64,000 nucleotides of DNA from contig NZ_FNTD01000004.1 in the NCBI RefSeq assembly GCF_900104815.1, positions 7,377,001-7,441,000 on the forward strand, given 5' to 3'. The translations under genes and the position numbers were made by a program. This DNA comes from Streptomyces misionensis. GTDB taxonomy: Bacteria > Actinomycetota > Actinomycetes > Streptomycetales > Streptomycetaceae. Positions 10,865-19,049 of the stretch are shown here, in pieces (position 1 is the first letter of the stretch; each line of letters begins with the position of its first letter). The notes beneath the pieces are model-generated. The model saw only the letters and a program-made list of their open reading frames with translations, was not told where the DNA came from and ran no database searches.

Positions 10865-11632
10865 GTGAAAACCCCGCTCCCCGAGGACAACGGCCTGTGG
10901 GTCCGCCGGTTCCACCCGCGCCCCGACGCCCGTGTCCGGCTGGTGTGCCTGCCCCACGCAGGGGGCTCCGCCAGCTTCTACTTCCCGGTGTCCCGGTCCA
11001 CGCCCGACGACATCGAGGTGCTGTGCGTGCAGTACCCCGGCCGCCAGGACCGCCGCGACGAACCGCTCCTGGACTCCGTACCGGCGCTGGCCGACCGGGT
11101 CTGCGAGGCCCTGCTGCCCTGGACCGACCGGCCTCTCGCCCTGTTCGGTCACAGCATGGGTGCTTCCCTCGCCTACGAGATCGCCCGGCGGCTGGAGCGG
11201 GAGCGGGGCATCACGCTCGCCGCGCTCTTCGCCTCCGGCCGCCGCGCCCCGTCCGTGCACCGCGAGGAGACCGTCCATCTGCGCGACGACGACGGCCTGG
11301 TCGCCGAGATGCGCGGCCTGAGCGGCACCGATCCCCAACTGCTCGGCGACGAGGAGGTCCTGCGGATGATCCTCCCGGCCATCCGGGCCGACTACCGCGC
11401 CGCCGAGACCTACGCATGGGTACCCGGGCCGCCCCTGAGCTGCCCCGTGACCTGCCTCGTCGGCGACGACGACCCCAAGGTCACCGTGCCGGAGGCCGCC
11501 GCCTGGTCGGAACACACCGAGGGCCCCTTCACCCTGGAGGTCTTCCCGGGCGGGCACTTCTTCCTGGCCCGGCACCAGCCGGAGATCATCCGGCTGATGA
11601 CCTCCGGGCTGGAGGCGCCCGCCCCGCGCTGA
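10865..11632 (+). CDS. pteH: Type II thioesterase of the polyene cluster (PteH-like)
   Basis: A 255-residue alpha/beta hydrolase of the stand-alone editing thioesterase family. The nucleophile elbow GHSMG is at 95-99, an acidic loop GDDDPKV near 200 and a GGHFF histidine near 229, together giving a Ser-Asp-His triad. Such enzymes remove aberrant acyl groups from PKS carrier proteins. The GTG at 10865 is in frame with an AAAGG upstream. This is the last recognisable gene of the cluster. It converges on the alkaline phosphatase gene with a 17-base gap. Confidence 0.88.
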   Translation: MKTPLPEDNGLWVRRFHPRPDARVRLVCLPHAGGSASFYFPVSRSTPDDIEVLCVQYPGRQDRRDEPLLDSVPALADRVCEALLPWTDRPLALFGHSMGASLAYEIARRLERERGITLAALFASGRRAPSVHREETVHLRDDDGLVAEMRGLSGTDPQLLGDEEVLRMILPAIRADYRAAETYAWVPGPPLSCPVTCLVGDDDPKVTVPEAAAWSEHTEGPFTLEVFPGGHFFLARHQPEIIRLMTSGLEAPAPR

Positions 11633-11649
11633 GCACCGGGCCGGCGCGG

Positions 11650-13014
11650 TCAGCGCAGCCGCAGCGCCTCGCGGACCGTGGTGAACAGGTCGGTCTGGTC
11701 GGTCACGCCGAGGACCCGGTAGGCCAGCGGCCCCTGGGCAGCGATGCGGACCTCGGTGCCGGTGTGCTCCTGGGACTGCCCCGGGGTGTTGGTCGAGTAG
11801 TTCACCTTCAACTGCCCGCCCTCGTCGGTGACCAGCGTGGCGGACTGCCCCGGCGGAGTGGCCTCCAGCGGCACGATCTGGCTGGTGTGGCCGTGGTCGG
11901 CGGTGGTGACGACCAGGGTGTCGGGGTGCTTGGCCGCGTAGTCGCGGGCCACCTTCACCGCACGGTCGAACGCCGCGGTCTCGCCGATCTGGCCGCAGGG
12001 GTCGGCGGCGTGGTCCTGCTTGTCGATCGAGGCGCCCTCGATCTGCAGGAAGAAGCCCTTCTTGGAGTGGTTCGCCTGCTGCTTGGCCTCGAGCAACCGG
12101 ATCGCGGTGGCGGCGGAGTCGGCGAGACTGGGCGTGGAGGCGGGGCGGTCCGGGTTGGCGGTGACGCACCGCTGCGGGGCCGTGCCGCCGACCGCCGCGG
12201 CCTTGCCGGTCCACTCGGTGGGCACATTGCCCGGGGCGAAGAGGCCGAGGACCGGCCGGCCCGCCTTGGCGGCCTTCAGGGACGCGTCGTCGGTGACGAC
12301 CTGGTAGCCCAGCTCCCGCGCCTGCTGGGTGACGGTCCTGCCCTGGTACCTGCCCTGGGTGATCGTCTGGTCGAAGCGCTGCTTGCCGCCGCCGAGCAGG
12401 ACGTCGACCTTGTGGCCGACCTCCTGCTCCGCGATCGAGCCCGGTCCGCCGGCCGCGATCGTGTCGCTCGGGCACTTGGCCATGTCCGCGGGACCCTGGC
12501 AGGAGCGGTCGGTGGCGTGGGCGGCGAGCACGGCCGGGGTGGCGTCGGTGAGTTCGGCGGTGGTGACGTCGCCGGTGGCGTAACCGTTGCGCTGGGCCAG
12601 CTCCAGCAGGGTGGGCACCGGCTTGTCGGTGCCGGGGGTCTTGGAGATGCGCCCGTTCACCGTCTTTACCCCGGTGGCCCAGCCGGTGCCGCTGGCGGCG
12701 GAGTCGGTGACGTAGTCGGGGGTGCCGTCGGCGTGCACCGCGTAGGTGGTGTAGGCGCCGGTGAGCGGGAACCGGTCCATGTTCAGCCGGCCGGCCGCGC
12801 CCACGGTGTAGTCGCGGGCGAGGGTGATCTCCGAGTCGCCCATGCCGTCGCCGATGAGCAGGATGACGTTCTTCGCCTGTCCGCCCTGGATCGCCTTGCG
12901 TGCCTGCTCCTTGGAGTCGAAGGCACCTGCGGGGGTGGTGACCGCGACGGCGGCCGTGGTCGCGACGACGAGCGCGGTGGCGAGCGTCAGACGGCGGCGG
13001 GTGGCTCTGTGCAT
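11650..13014 (-). CDS. Secreted alkaline phosphatase
   Basis: A 454-residue enzyme of the E. coli PhoA-type alkaline phosphatase family. Residues 1-33 form a Sec signal ending near AFD. The metal motif LLIGDGMGDSE, the nucleophile region TDSAASGTG and the metal-binding TADHGHT are all present. It releases phosphate from organic esters outside the cell. The ATG at 13014 has GAGGAG upstream; an in-frame extension to 13272 is ignored because the signal peptide begins at this ATG. A PHO-box-like direct repeat lies 64 bases upstream, consistent with PhoP control under phosphate starvation, the same signal that governs polyene production. Confidence 0.92.
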   Translation of the reverse strand: MHRATRRRLTLATALVVATTAAVAVTTPAGAFDSKEQARKAIQGGQAKNVILLIGDGMGDSEITLARDYTVGAAGRLNMDRFPLTGAYTTYAVHADGTPDYVTDSAASGTGWATGVKTVNGRISKTPGTDKPVPTLLELAQRNGYATGDVTTAELTDATPAVLAAHATDRSCQGPADMAKCPSDTIAAGGPGSIAEQEVGHKVDVLLGGGKQRFDQTITQGRYQGRTVTQQARELGYQVVTDDASLKAAKAGRPVLGLFAPGNVPTEWTGKAAAVGGTAPQRCVTANPDRPASTPSLADSAATAIRLLEAKQQANHSKKGFFLQIEGASIDKQDHAADPCGQIGETAAFDRAVKVARDYAAKHPDTLVVTTADHGHTSQIVPLEATPPGQSATLVTDEGGQLKVNYSTNTPGQSQEHTGTEVRIAAQGPLAYRVLGVTDQTDLFTTVREALRLR

Positions 13015-13077
13015 GAAGTGACTCCTCGGGGCGTCCGATGGTCGGCCGCGTCGGCCGACGGGCATCAGATCACCATG

Positions 13078-13099
13078 CGTTGGCAAAGCCGGGGTAAAC
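13078..13099 (-). promoter_or_regulatory. PHO-box-like direct repeat upstream of the alkaline phosphatase gene
   Basis: On the minus strand GTTTACCCCGG is followed directly by CTTTGCCAACG. Each unit is 11 nt, with a G/C-T-T-T-A/G-C-C core close to the Streptomyces PhoP unit GTTCACC plus four variable bases. Position and orientation fit a PhoP-activated phosphatase promoter. Confidence 0.55.
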
Positions 13100-13192
13100 G
13101 GCCGGTCGTGTGCACGTATCCGTGGCATGACGCCCGTGCCCGGAGGGCTCCGCGGTGGTCGAAGCCCGTCCGGGCACGGGCGGTCACGGCGC

Positions 13193-14449
13193 TCATGCCG
13201 CGACGGGCTCCGGCCGCGGGCGTGGTGCGGCGAGGCGTCCGCTGCGGGCGAGCGCGGCGACCGCCGTGGCACAGGCCGCCCCGGTCGCGGTCAGTGCCAC
13301 CCAGGTCAGCCAGGTGGCGTCATGGCGCCGGGTGTGGTCCCAGAGGGCCCCCGTGCCGAGGTTGCCCAGGGAGATGCCCAGTCCGGAGACGGTGTTGTAG
13401 AAGCCGTAGTGGGTGGCGACCAGGCGACCCCCGGACAGGGCGACGACCGTGTCCATCTCGAAGGGATAGACGACCGAGGATCCCACCGCCAGCAGGACCA
13501 CGGCCAGAACGAGCGCTGTCAGCACGGCCGTCGGGGACTGCCCTGGGCAGAGGGCGAGCGGTACGAAGGCGAGGCCCATCGCCGCCAGACCGCGCACCAG
13601 GGCCGTGCCGGGCCGCCAGTGCTTCTTGGCCCAGCCCGTCAGCCGTAGCTGGCCCATGACGGCGACCGCGGCCGAGACGACGAACAGTCCGCTGGTGACC
13701 GCCGTGCCGTCGGCGCCGAGGAAGTCGGTCGCCGCGAGCGGCAGCGCGAGATACACCTGGAAGGTCAGCACGTACGAGCCGATCATCGCCGCGGAGAAGA
13801 GGAGGAACGGCCGGTTGGCGACGACGCTGCGCCACTGCGCGAGCACCCCGTCCCGCCCGCCGTCCCCGGTGGGTCGCCGGCGCGCCGGCAGCGCGCGCCA
13901 CTGCAACAGGGTGAGCAGGGCGAAGATGCCGGCCGCGACCGTGCACACCAGCCGGAAGTCGGTGGCCAGCAGGGCCAGTCCCACCACCGGGCCGAGCAAC
14001 ATGCCCGCCTGGTAGTAGACGTTGAAGGTGGCGAAGGCGTCCACCCGGCGCTCGCCGGCCTCGGCGGCGAGGTGGGCGCGCACCGCCGGGTTGAACAGGG
14101 CGCCGGCGAAGCCCGTCGCGGCGGACGCCGCGATGAGGGCGGGCAGGTCGTCGACCCAGCCGAGCAGGGCGAAGCCGAGGGTGCGCAGCAGACAGCCGGC
14201 CATGATGGGGATCTTGGGGCCGAGGCGGTCGGCGAGCGTGCCGCCGATGAGGAACATGCCCTGCTGGGAGAAGTTGCGCACACCGAGGACGAGCCCGACC
14301 GCCCAGGCGGCCAGTCCGAGGCCGTCGGACAGATGCGCGGCGAGGTAGGGCATGAGCATGTAGAAGGCGAGGTTGATGGCGAACTGATTGGCCATCATCA
14401 GCCGTGCGCCGGGCGGGAAGGAGCGGGTCTGCCGCCACAGGTGCTTCAT
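13193..14449 (-). CDS. MFS exporter coupled to the cysteine-synthase-like gene
   Basis: A 418-residue major facilitator protein with about 12 hydrophobic helices and an MFS loop 2-3 motif ([13 protein letters not shown], near residue 70). Proteins of this group export small amphiphiles or amino acids; the substrate cannot be read from the sequence. Its ATG immediately follows the TGA of the PLP-enzyme gene (TGATG), so the two are translationally coupled and probably act on the same compound. The gene ends 178 bases upstream of the alkaline phosphatase start; that gap carries the PHO-box-like repeat. Confidence 0.85.
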   Translation of the reverse strand: MKHLWRQTRSFPPGARLMMANQFAINLAFYMLMPYLAAHLSDGLGLAAWAVGLVLGVRNFSQQGMFLIGGTLADRLGPKIPIMAGCLLRTLGFALLGWVDDLPALIAASAATGFAGALFNPAVRAHLAAEAGERRVDAFATFNVYYQAGMLLGPVVGLALLATDFRLVCTVAAGIFALLTLLQWRALPARRRPTGDGGRDGVLAQWRSVVANRPFLLFSAAMIGSYVLTFQVYLALPLAATDFLGADGTAVTSGLFVVSAAVAVMGQLRLTGWAKKHWRPGTALVRGLAAMGLAFVPLALCPGQSPTAVLTALVLAVVLLAVGSSVVYPFEMDTVVALSGGRLVATHYGFYNTVSGLGISLGNLGTGALWDHTRRHDATWLTWVALTATGAACATAVAALARSGRLAAPRPRPEPVAA

Positions 14450-15540
14450 CGGGCGGCTCCCGCGAGACCGGGACGGCGGGAGTGTCCGAGGGGGTCGGTG
14501 ACGCGGGTGCACCGGGTCCAGCGGGTGACGGTGCGTTCCGCGGCGTGGGAGATCTCGTCGGGGTCGTCGGCGGGCGGGTGCCCGAGGAGGTCGTGGCGGC
14601 GGCAGTAGGCGTCGTCGAAGACCGTGCCGACGTAGCGCTGCGGCCCGTCGGGGAAGACCGTGACGATCCGGTTCTCTGGCGGCAGGGTGCGGGCCAGCCA
14701 GCGGGCGACGAGGGCGACGGCACCGACGCTCCAGCCGCCGGTGGCGTGGTGGTCGCGGGCCAGCCGGCGGGCGGCCCACACGGCTTCCGGCGCGGAGACC
14801 CAGTGCACCTCGTCGAAGAGGTCGTAGGCGACGTTGCGGGGGTGGATGCTGGAGCCCAGGCCGCGCATGAGCCGGGCGGCGGCGGGCTGGCCGAAGATCG
14901 TCGAACCGGTGCTGTCGACCCCGACGATCCGCAGGCCGGGGAAGCGGTGACGCAGCACGGAGCCGATGCCGGCCGAGTGGCCCCCGGTGCCGACGGAGAC
15001 GACCAGGGTGTCGACGCGGCCCAACTGGGCGACGAGTTCCCGGGCGAGCGGGGCGTAGGCCGCCACGTTGTCGGGGTTGTTGTACTGGTCCGGGCACCAG
15101 GCGTCCGGCCGGCCGGCGAGCAGTTCGGCGACGCGCCGCCGCCGGGCCTCCTGCCAGCCGCCCCGCGGGTGCGGCTCGGTGACGAGGTCGACCCGGGCGC
15201 CGTAGGCGGCGAGCAGACCGGTCATCAGCGGCTCCATGCCGGGGTCGGTGACGACGGTGACCGGATGCCCGTAGGCCGCGCCGGCCAGGGCCAGACCGAG
15301 GCCGAGCGTGCCGGACGTCGACTCGATGATGCGGGCGCCGGGCGCGAGCCGGCCGCTCTCGCGGGCGGCGCGGACCATGTGCAGGGCGGCGCGGTCCTTG
15401 ATGCCGCCGGGGTTGTGGCCTTCGAGCTTGGCCCAGAAGCCGCGGCCGGCGGCGGCGAAGGGCGCGCCGATCCACAGGAGGGGGGTGTCGCCGACGAGGC
15501 CGGCGGGTGTGTGCGGTGCCGTGGGGCAGGGGTGGTTCAT
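14446..15540 (-). CDS. Cysteine synthase-like PLP-dependent enzyme
   Basis: A 364-residue fold-type II PLP enzyme. The Schiff-base lysine is in GGIKDRAA, the substrate loop is [10 protein letters not shown] and the PLP phosphate loop [11 protein letters not shown]. It is longer at the C-terminus than CysK (about 310 residues), and its motifs resemble both cysteine synthases and SbnA-like beta-replacement enzymes of metallophore pathways. The exact nucleophile is unknown. The start has GAGGAGA upstream. It is coupled to the MFS gene and lies downstream of an ArsR gene and a small membrane-protein gene on the same strand. Synthesis and export of an amino acid derivative is an inference. Confidence 0.82.
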   Translation of the reverse strand: MNHPCPTAPHTPAGLVGDTPLLWIGAPFAAAGRGFWAKLEGHNPGGIKDRAALHMVRAARESGRLAPGARIIESTSGTLGLGLALAGAAYGHPVTVVTDPGMEPLMTGLLAAYGARVDLVTEPHPRGGWQEARRRRVAELLAGRPDAWCPDQYNNPDNVAAYAPLARELVAQLGRVDTLVVSVGTGGHSAGIGSVLRHRFPGLRIVGVDSTGSTIFGQPAAARLMRGLGSSIHPRNVAYDLFDEVHWVSAPEAVWAARRLARDHHATGGWSVGAVALVARWLARTLPPENRIVTVFPDGPQRYVGTVFDDAYCRRHDLLGHPPADDPDEISHAAERTVTRWTRCTRVTDPLGHSRRPGLAGAAR

Positions 15541-15654
15541 GGCGTGCTTCTCCTCCGGCCGGCGCGTCGGACCGCGCCCGGCCGGTGTGGGGGAGGGACG
15601 GGGGTGATCGTTCGCCGGGCGGCCCGGTTCGGATGGGCGCCGGCGCGGGGGCGA

Positions 15655-16035
15655 TCAGGTCCGCCACACGCCGAGCAGGGCCCGCGCATGTCCGGGGGAC
15701 GACGCGGGGGAGGCGCAGGGCAGCGCCGGTGCGGGGACGGCCGCAGCGGCGTCGAGCGGTCCGGCCGGGGCGAGCGCCGCGAGCGGCGGGTCCACCGGCC
15801 CGGCGTCGCGCGGCGGCTGGGCGGTCGGCTCGTCGAGACCCCAGCAATGGCTCTGGTGGTCGGGGGACGGCGCGCCCGGCCCGGCCGCCACCAGGACGTC
15901 GGCGCGCTGCGCGGGTCCGGCCGTCGGGCCGTGACAGCAGGCGAAGACATGCATGAGCGTGATCAGCACCAGGGCGAGCACCGCTCCGGCCCACGGCAGG
16001 GAGCGGCTGCTGCGCCTCTCCGACACGGCTCGCAT
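15655..16035 (-). CDS. Small single-pass membrane protein with CCHG motif
   Basis: A 126-residue protein with one hydrophobic helix (about 16-35, WAGAVLALVLITLMHVFACC) running into a CCHG motif, then a Pro/Ala-rich tail holding further His and Cys residues (HQSHCWG). Similar short unannotated membrane proteins are common in Streptomyces. The Cys/His pairs could bind a metal or be oxidised. The ATG at 16035 is chosen because the longer upstream extension lacks features. It lies between the ArsR gene and the PLP-enzyme gene, all on the minus strand. Confidence 0.6.
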   Translation of the reverse strand: MRAVSERRSSRSLPWAGAVLALVLITLMHVFACCHGPTAGPAQRADVLVAAGPGAPSPDHQSHCWGLDEPTAQPPRDAGPVDPPLAALAPAGPLDAAAAVPAPALPCASPASSPGHARALLGVWRT

Positions 16036-16117
16036 GAACGCGAAGAGTAGTCGGCCGGGCGCGCATGGTTCCGGTCGATGGGGCGGGATCACCGCATCAG
16101 GTGAAACGCCCGGGCGG

Positions 16118-16519
16118 TCAGGCGCTCGGCAGGCCCGCCGCTTCGGCTTCCGGCTCGGTGAGGGCGGCCGTGTCCGTCAGGCCGAGGCGGAGGTGTTCCA
16201 CGTGGTAGATGGCCTGGTCGATGAGTTCCGCGACGTGGTTGTCGTAGAGCGAGTACACGATGGAGCGGCCCTTGCGGGTGCCGACGACGAGACCGAGGTT
16301 GCGCAGCAGGCGCAACTGGTGGGAACAGGCGGACTGTTCCATGCCGACCTCGGCGGCCAGCTCGGTCGCGGGCAGCGGGCCCTCGCGCAGCCGGGCGAGG
16401 ATGAGCAGCCGCGAGGGGGTCGCCAGGGCCTGGAGGGTGGTGGCCACCTTGGCGGCGCTGGCCGCGTCCAGACTCCTGCGCGGGACGCGTCCTGACGACT
16501 GTGCGGCTCCATGACCCAT
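16118..16519 (-). CDS. ArsR/SmtB-family metal-responsive repressor
   Basis: A 133-residue winged-helix repressor. The recognition region MEQSACSHQLRLLRNLGLV lies around residues 53-75 and carries a Cys in the recognition helix. The C-terminal helix holds several His and acidic residues (YDNHVAELIDQAIYHVEHL) in the position of the alpha-5 metal site of NmtR/CzrA-type sensors. It faces the P-type ATPase gene across 103 bases holding a perfect palindrome, so it likely represses the ATPase until Co, Ni, Zn or Cd binds. An ATG at 16540 would add seven residues; 16519 is kept as the more usual length. Confidence 0.85.
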   Translation of the reverse strand: MGHGAAQSSGRVPRRSLDAASAAKVATTLQALATPSRLLILARLREGPLPATELAAEVGMEQSACSHQLRLLRNLGLVVGTRKGRSIVYSLYDNHVAELIDQAIYHVEHLRLGLTDTAALTEPEAEAAGLPSA

Positions 16520-16538
16520 GTGTTCATGGTACGACACC

Positions 16539-16556
16539 ATTCATGAACGCATGAAT
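16539..16556. promoter_or_regulatory. ArsR-family operator palindrome
   Basis: ATTCATG (16539-16545), AACG, CATGAAT (16550-16556) is a perfect 7-bp inverted repeat with a 4-bp spacer. It lies between the divergent ArsR and ATPase genes. It has the A/T-rich TGAA-type half sites of ArsR-family metal sensors in an otherwise GC-rich stretch. Confidence 0.7.
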
Positions 16557-16622
16557 GACTCTTCATCCATTCCTGCTACGGTGGTCGGGTCGGGATCCCG
16601 TGCCGCCCACCGTGAAGGACCC

Positions 16623-18605
16623 ATGTCGAACTCATCCACGCTCACCCGCCCGGCGCCGGACGGCACCGCGCGCGAGGCGGGCGCGCCCCGCCGCCGCACC
16701 CGCGTCCTCGCCCTGCCCGAGGCCCGCTGGGCGACCGCCGCACTGGTGCTGTTCCTGATCGCGCTGCCGCTGTACCTCACCGGGGCGCCGTCATGGACCT
16801 GGGGCACGCTGCTCGCGGCCGTCTACGCGACCGGCGGCTGGGAACCGGGCTGGGCCGGGCTCCAGGCGCTGCGCGAGAAGACCCTCGACGTGGACCTGCT
16901 GATGGTGGTCGCCGCGCTCGGGGCGGCGGCGATCGGGCAGGTGCTCGACGGCGCGCTGCTCATCGTCATCTTCGCCACCTCCGGCGCGCTGGAGGCGATC
17001 GCCACCGCCCGCACCGCCGACTCCGTGCGCGGCCTGCTCGACCTCGCCCCCGCAACGGCCACCCGCGTCGCCGACGACGGCGAGGAGGAGAGCGTGCCCA
17101 CCGAGCGGCTCGCGGTGGGCGAGACCATCCTGGTGCGCCCCGGTGAGCGCGTCGGCGCCGACGGCCGGGTGCTGGAGGGGGCGAGCGAGGTCGACCAGTC
17201 CACCATCACCGGCGAACCGCTGCCGGTGCCGAAGGAAGCCGGGGACGAGGTGTTCGCCGGCACCCTCAACGGCACCGGCGCGCTGCGGGTGAAGGTCGAG
17301 CGGGACCCGTCCGACTCGGTGATCGCCCGGATCGTGGCCATGGTCGAGGAAGCCTCCGAGACCAAGGCGCCGACCCAGTTGTTCATCGAGAAGGTCGAAC
17401 AGCGCTACTCCCTCGGCATGGTGGCCGCCACCCTCGCGCTCTTCGTGCTGCCCCTCGCCTTCGGCGCCGCGCTCCAGCCGACCCTGCTGCGAGCCATGAC
17501 GTTCATGATCGTCGCCTCGCCGTGCGCGGTGGTGCTGGCCACCATGCCGCCGCTGCTGTCCGCGATCGCCAACGCCGGCCGCCACGGCGTCCTCGTCAAG
17601 TCCGCCGTCGTCATGGAACGCCTCGGACAGATCGACGCGGTGGCGCTGGACAAGACCGGCACCCTGACCGAGGGCACGCCGAGGACGACGGAGATCCGCC
17701 CGCTGGCCGCCTCCGGGCTGACGGAGGACGAGCTGCTGCGGCTGGCGGCGGCGGCCGAGCACCCCAGCGAACACCCGCTGGCCCGCGCGCTCGTGGCAGC
17801 CGCCCGCACCCGCGGCCTGGACCTTCCCCCGGTGCGGGACTTCCACTCCGCCCCCGGCACCGGAGTGCGCGCCACCGTCGAGGGCAGGACCGTCGCGGTG
17901 GGCAGCCCCGCCCGCCTCGGCGACGCCCACCCGGGCCATCCCGCCGTGGCCGTGGCCGCGGGCCTGGAGGAGGAGGGCCGCACCGCCGTGCTGGTCACCC
18001 TCGACGGCGAGCCGGTGGGCGTGCTGGGCGTGGCCGACCGGCTGCGCGCCGAGGCCGCCGCCACCGTCGCGGCCCTGGAGGAACTGACCGGCACCGCCCC
18101 GGCCCTGGTCACCGGCGACAACGCGCGCGCGGCGGCCCGGCTGGCCGGCGAGGTCGGCATCACGGACGTCCGTGCCGGGCTGCTGCCGCAGGACAAGGTG
18201 GCCGCGGTGCGGGAGCTGGAGCAGGCGGGGCGCAAGGTGCTGGTGGTCGGCGACGGTGTCAACGACGCCCCCGCGCTGGCCGCCGCCCACACCGGCATCG
18301 CCATGGGGCGCGCGGGCTCCGACCTCGCGCTGGAGACCGCCGACGCGGTCGTGGTCCGCGATGAGCTGGCGACCATTCCCGCGGTCGTGCGCCTCTCCCG
18401 CCGGGCACGCCGGCTGGTGGTGCAGAACCTGGTCGTCGCGGCGGTGTTCATCACCGGCCTGGTGATCTGGGACCTGGCCGGAAACCTGCCCCTGCCGCTG
18501 GGCGTCGCGGGCCACGAGGGTTCCACCGTCATCGTCGGCCTCAACGGTCTGCGGCTGCTCGCCGACGGCGCCTGGCGCCGCGCACACGGCGGGAGCCCCC
18601 GATGA
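16623..18605 (+). CDS. P1B-4-type metal-exporting P-type ATPase (CtpD/CoaT-like)
   Basis: A 660-residue pump. It carries the phosphorylation motif DKTGT at Asp343, a TGEP actuator loop, GDGVNDAPAL, an SPC metal motif at 299-301 and HEGST at 631-635. SPC plus HEGST, the short N-terminus and the absence of a CxxC heavy-metal domain are the marks of subgroup P1B-4, which exports Co2+, Ni2+, Fe2+ or similar. It sits in the plasma membrane. The ATG has GAAGGA upstream. The next gene overlaps its stop by four bases (ATGA). Regulation by the divergent ArsR protein is likely. Confidence 0.9.
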   Translation: MSNSSTLTRPAPDGTAREAGAPRRRTRVLALPEARWATAALVLFLIALPLYLTGAPSWTWGTLLAAVYATGGWEPGWAGLQALREKTLDVDLLMVVAALGAAAIGQVLDGALLIVIFATSGALEAIATARTADSVRGLLDLAPATATRVADDGEEESVPTERLAVGETILVRPGERVGADGRVLEGASEVDQSTITGEPLPVPKEAGDEVFAGTLNGTGALRVKVERDPSDSVIARIVAMVEEASETKAPTQLFIEKVEQRYSLGMVAATLALFVLPLAFGAALQPTLLRAMTFMIVASPCAVVLATMPPLLSAIANAGRHGVLVKSAVVMERLGQIDAVALDKTGTLTEGTPRTTEIRPLAASGLTEDELLRLAAAAEHPSEHPLARALVAAARTRGLDLPPVRDFHSAPGTGVRATVEGRTVAVGSPARLGDAHPGHPAVAVAAGLEEEGRTAVLVTLDGEPVGVLGVADRLRAEAAATVAALEELTGTAPALVTGDNARAAARLAGEVGITDVRAGLLPQDKVAAVRELEQAGRKVLVVGDGVNDAPALAAAHTGIAMGRAGSDLALETADAVVVRDELATIPAVVRLSRRARRLVVQNLVVAAVFITGLVIWDLAGNLPLPLGVAGHEGSTVIVGLNGLRLLADGAWRRAHGGSPR

Positions 18606-19012
18606 GCCGCCGGCGCCGGGAGACCGACCAGGGTGCGACCGAGGGACCGGACCGCTGCACCGTCACCGTGTGCCGCGGCTGCTGCTGCGGCACCGAGAAG
18701 CTCCCCGGCGTCGATCACGCCGCCCAACTCGGCCTGCTGCGCGAGGCGTTGGCCGGCACCGGGCGGGTCCGGGTGACCGGCTGCCTCGACGCCTGCGAGC
18801 ACGCCGATGTGATCGTGGTGCAACCGTCCCCCGCCGGGCGGGCCGCCGGCGGGCGGCCCGTGTGGCTCGGCCTGGTCAACGACATCGACGCCGCCGCCGA
18901 CATCGCCGCGTGGGTCGCCGCCGGCGGCCCGGGACTTGCGGACCCGCCCGGCGTGCTCGATCTGTACGAGTTCAGCCCGTCCCGGCGCGTACGCCAGGGC
19001 ATGGAGGGCTGA
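18602..19012 (+). CDS. Cys-rich thioredoxin-like [2Fe-2S] ferredoxin-type protein
   Basis: A 136-residue protein with Cys19, Cys24, three adjacent cysteines at 27-29, and Cys61 and Cys65 (CLDACEHADV). The C-x-G-C and C-x3-C arrangement and the alpha/beta spacing match thioredoxin-fold [2Fe-2S] ferredoxins such as the NuoE/Shethna type. Its start overlaps the ATPase stop (ATGA), so production is tied to the pump. It could deliver electrons, sense metal stress on an Fe-S centre or bind the exported metal; which is unknown. A minus-strand NlpC/P60 gene converges 37 bases downstream. Confidence 0.75.
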   Translation: MSRRRRETDQGATEGPDRCTVTVCRGCCCGTEKLPGVDHAAQLGLLREALAGTGRVRVTGCLDACEHADVIVVQPSPAGRAAGGRPVWLGLVNDIDAAADIAAWVAAGGPGLADPPGVLDLYEFSPSRRVRQGMEG

Positions 19013-19049
19013 GGGCCGCCGGGGGAGCGGCCCCGGCGGCGGCCTGCGG

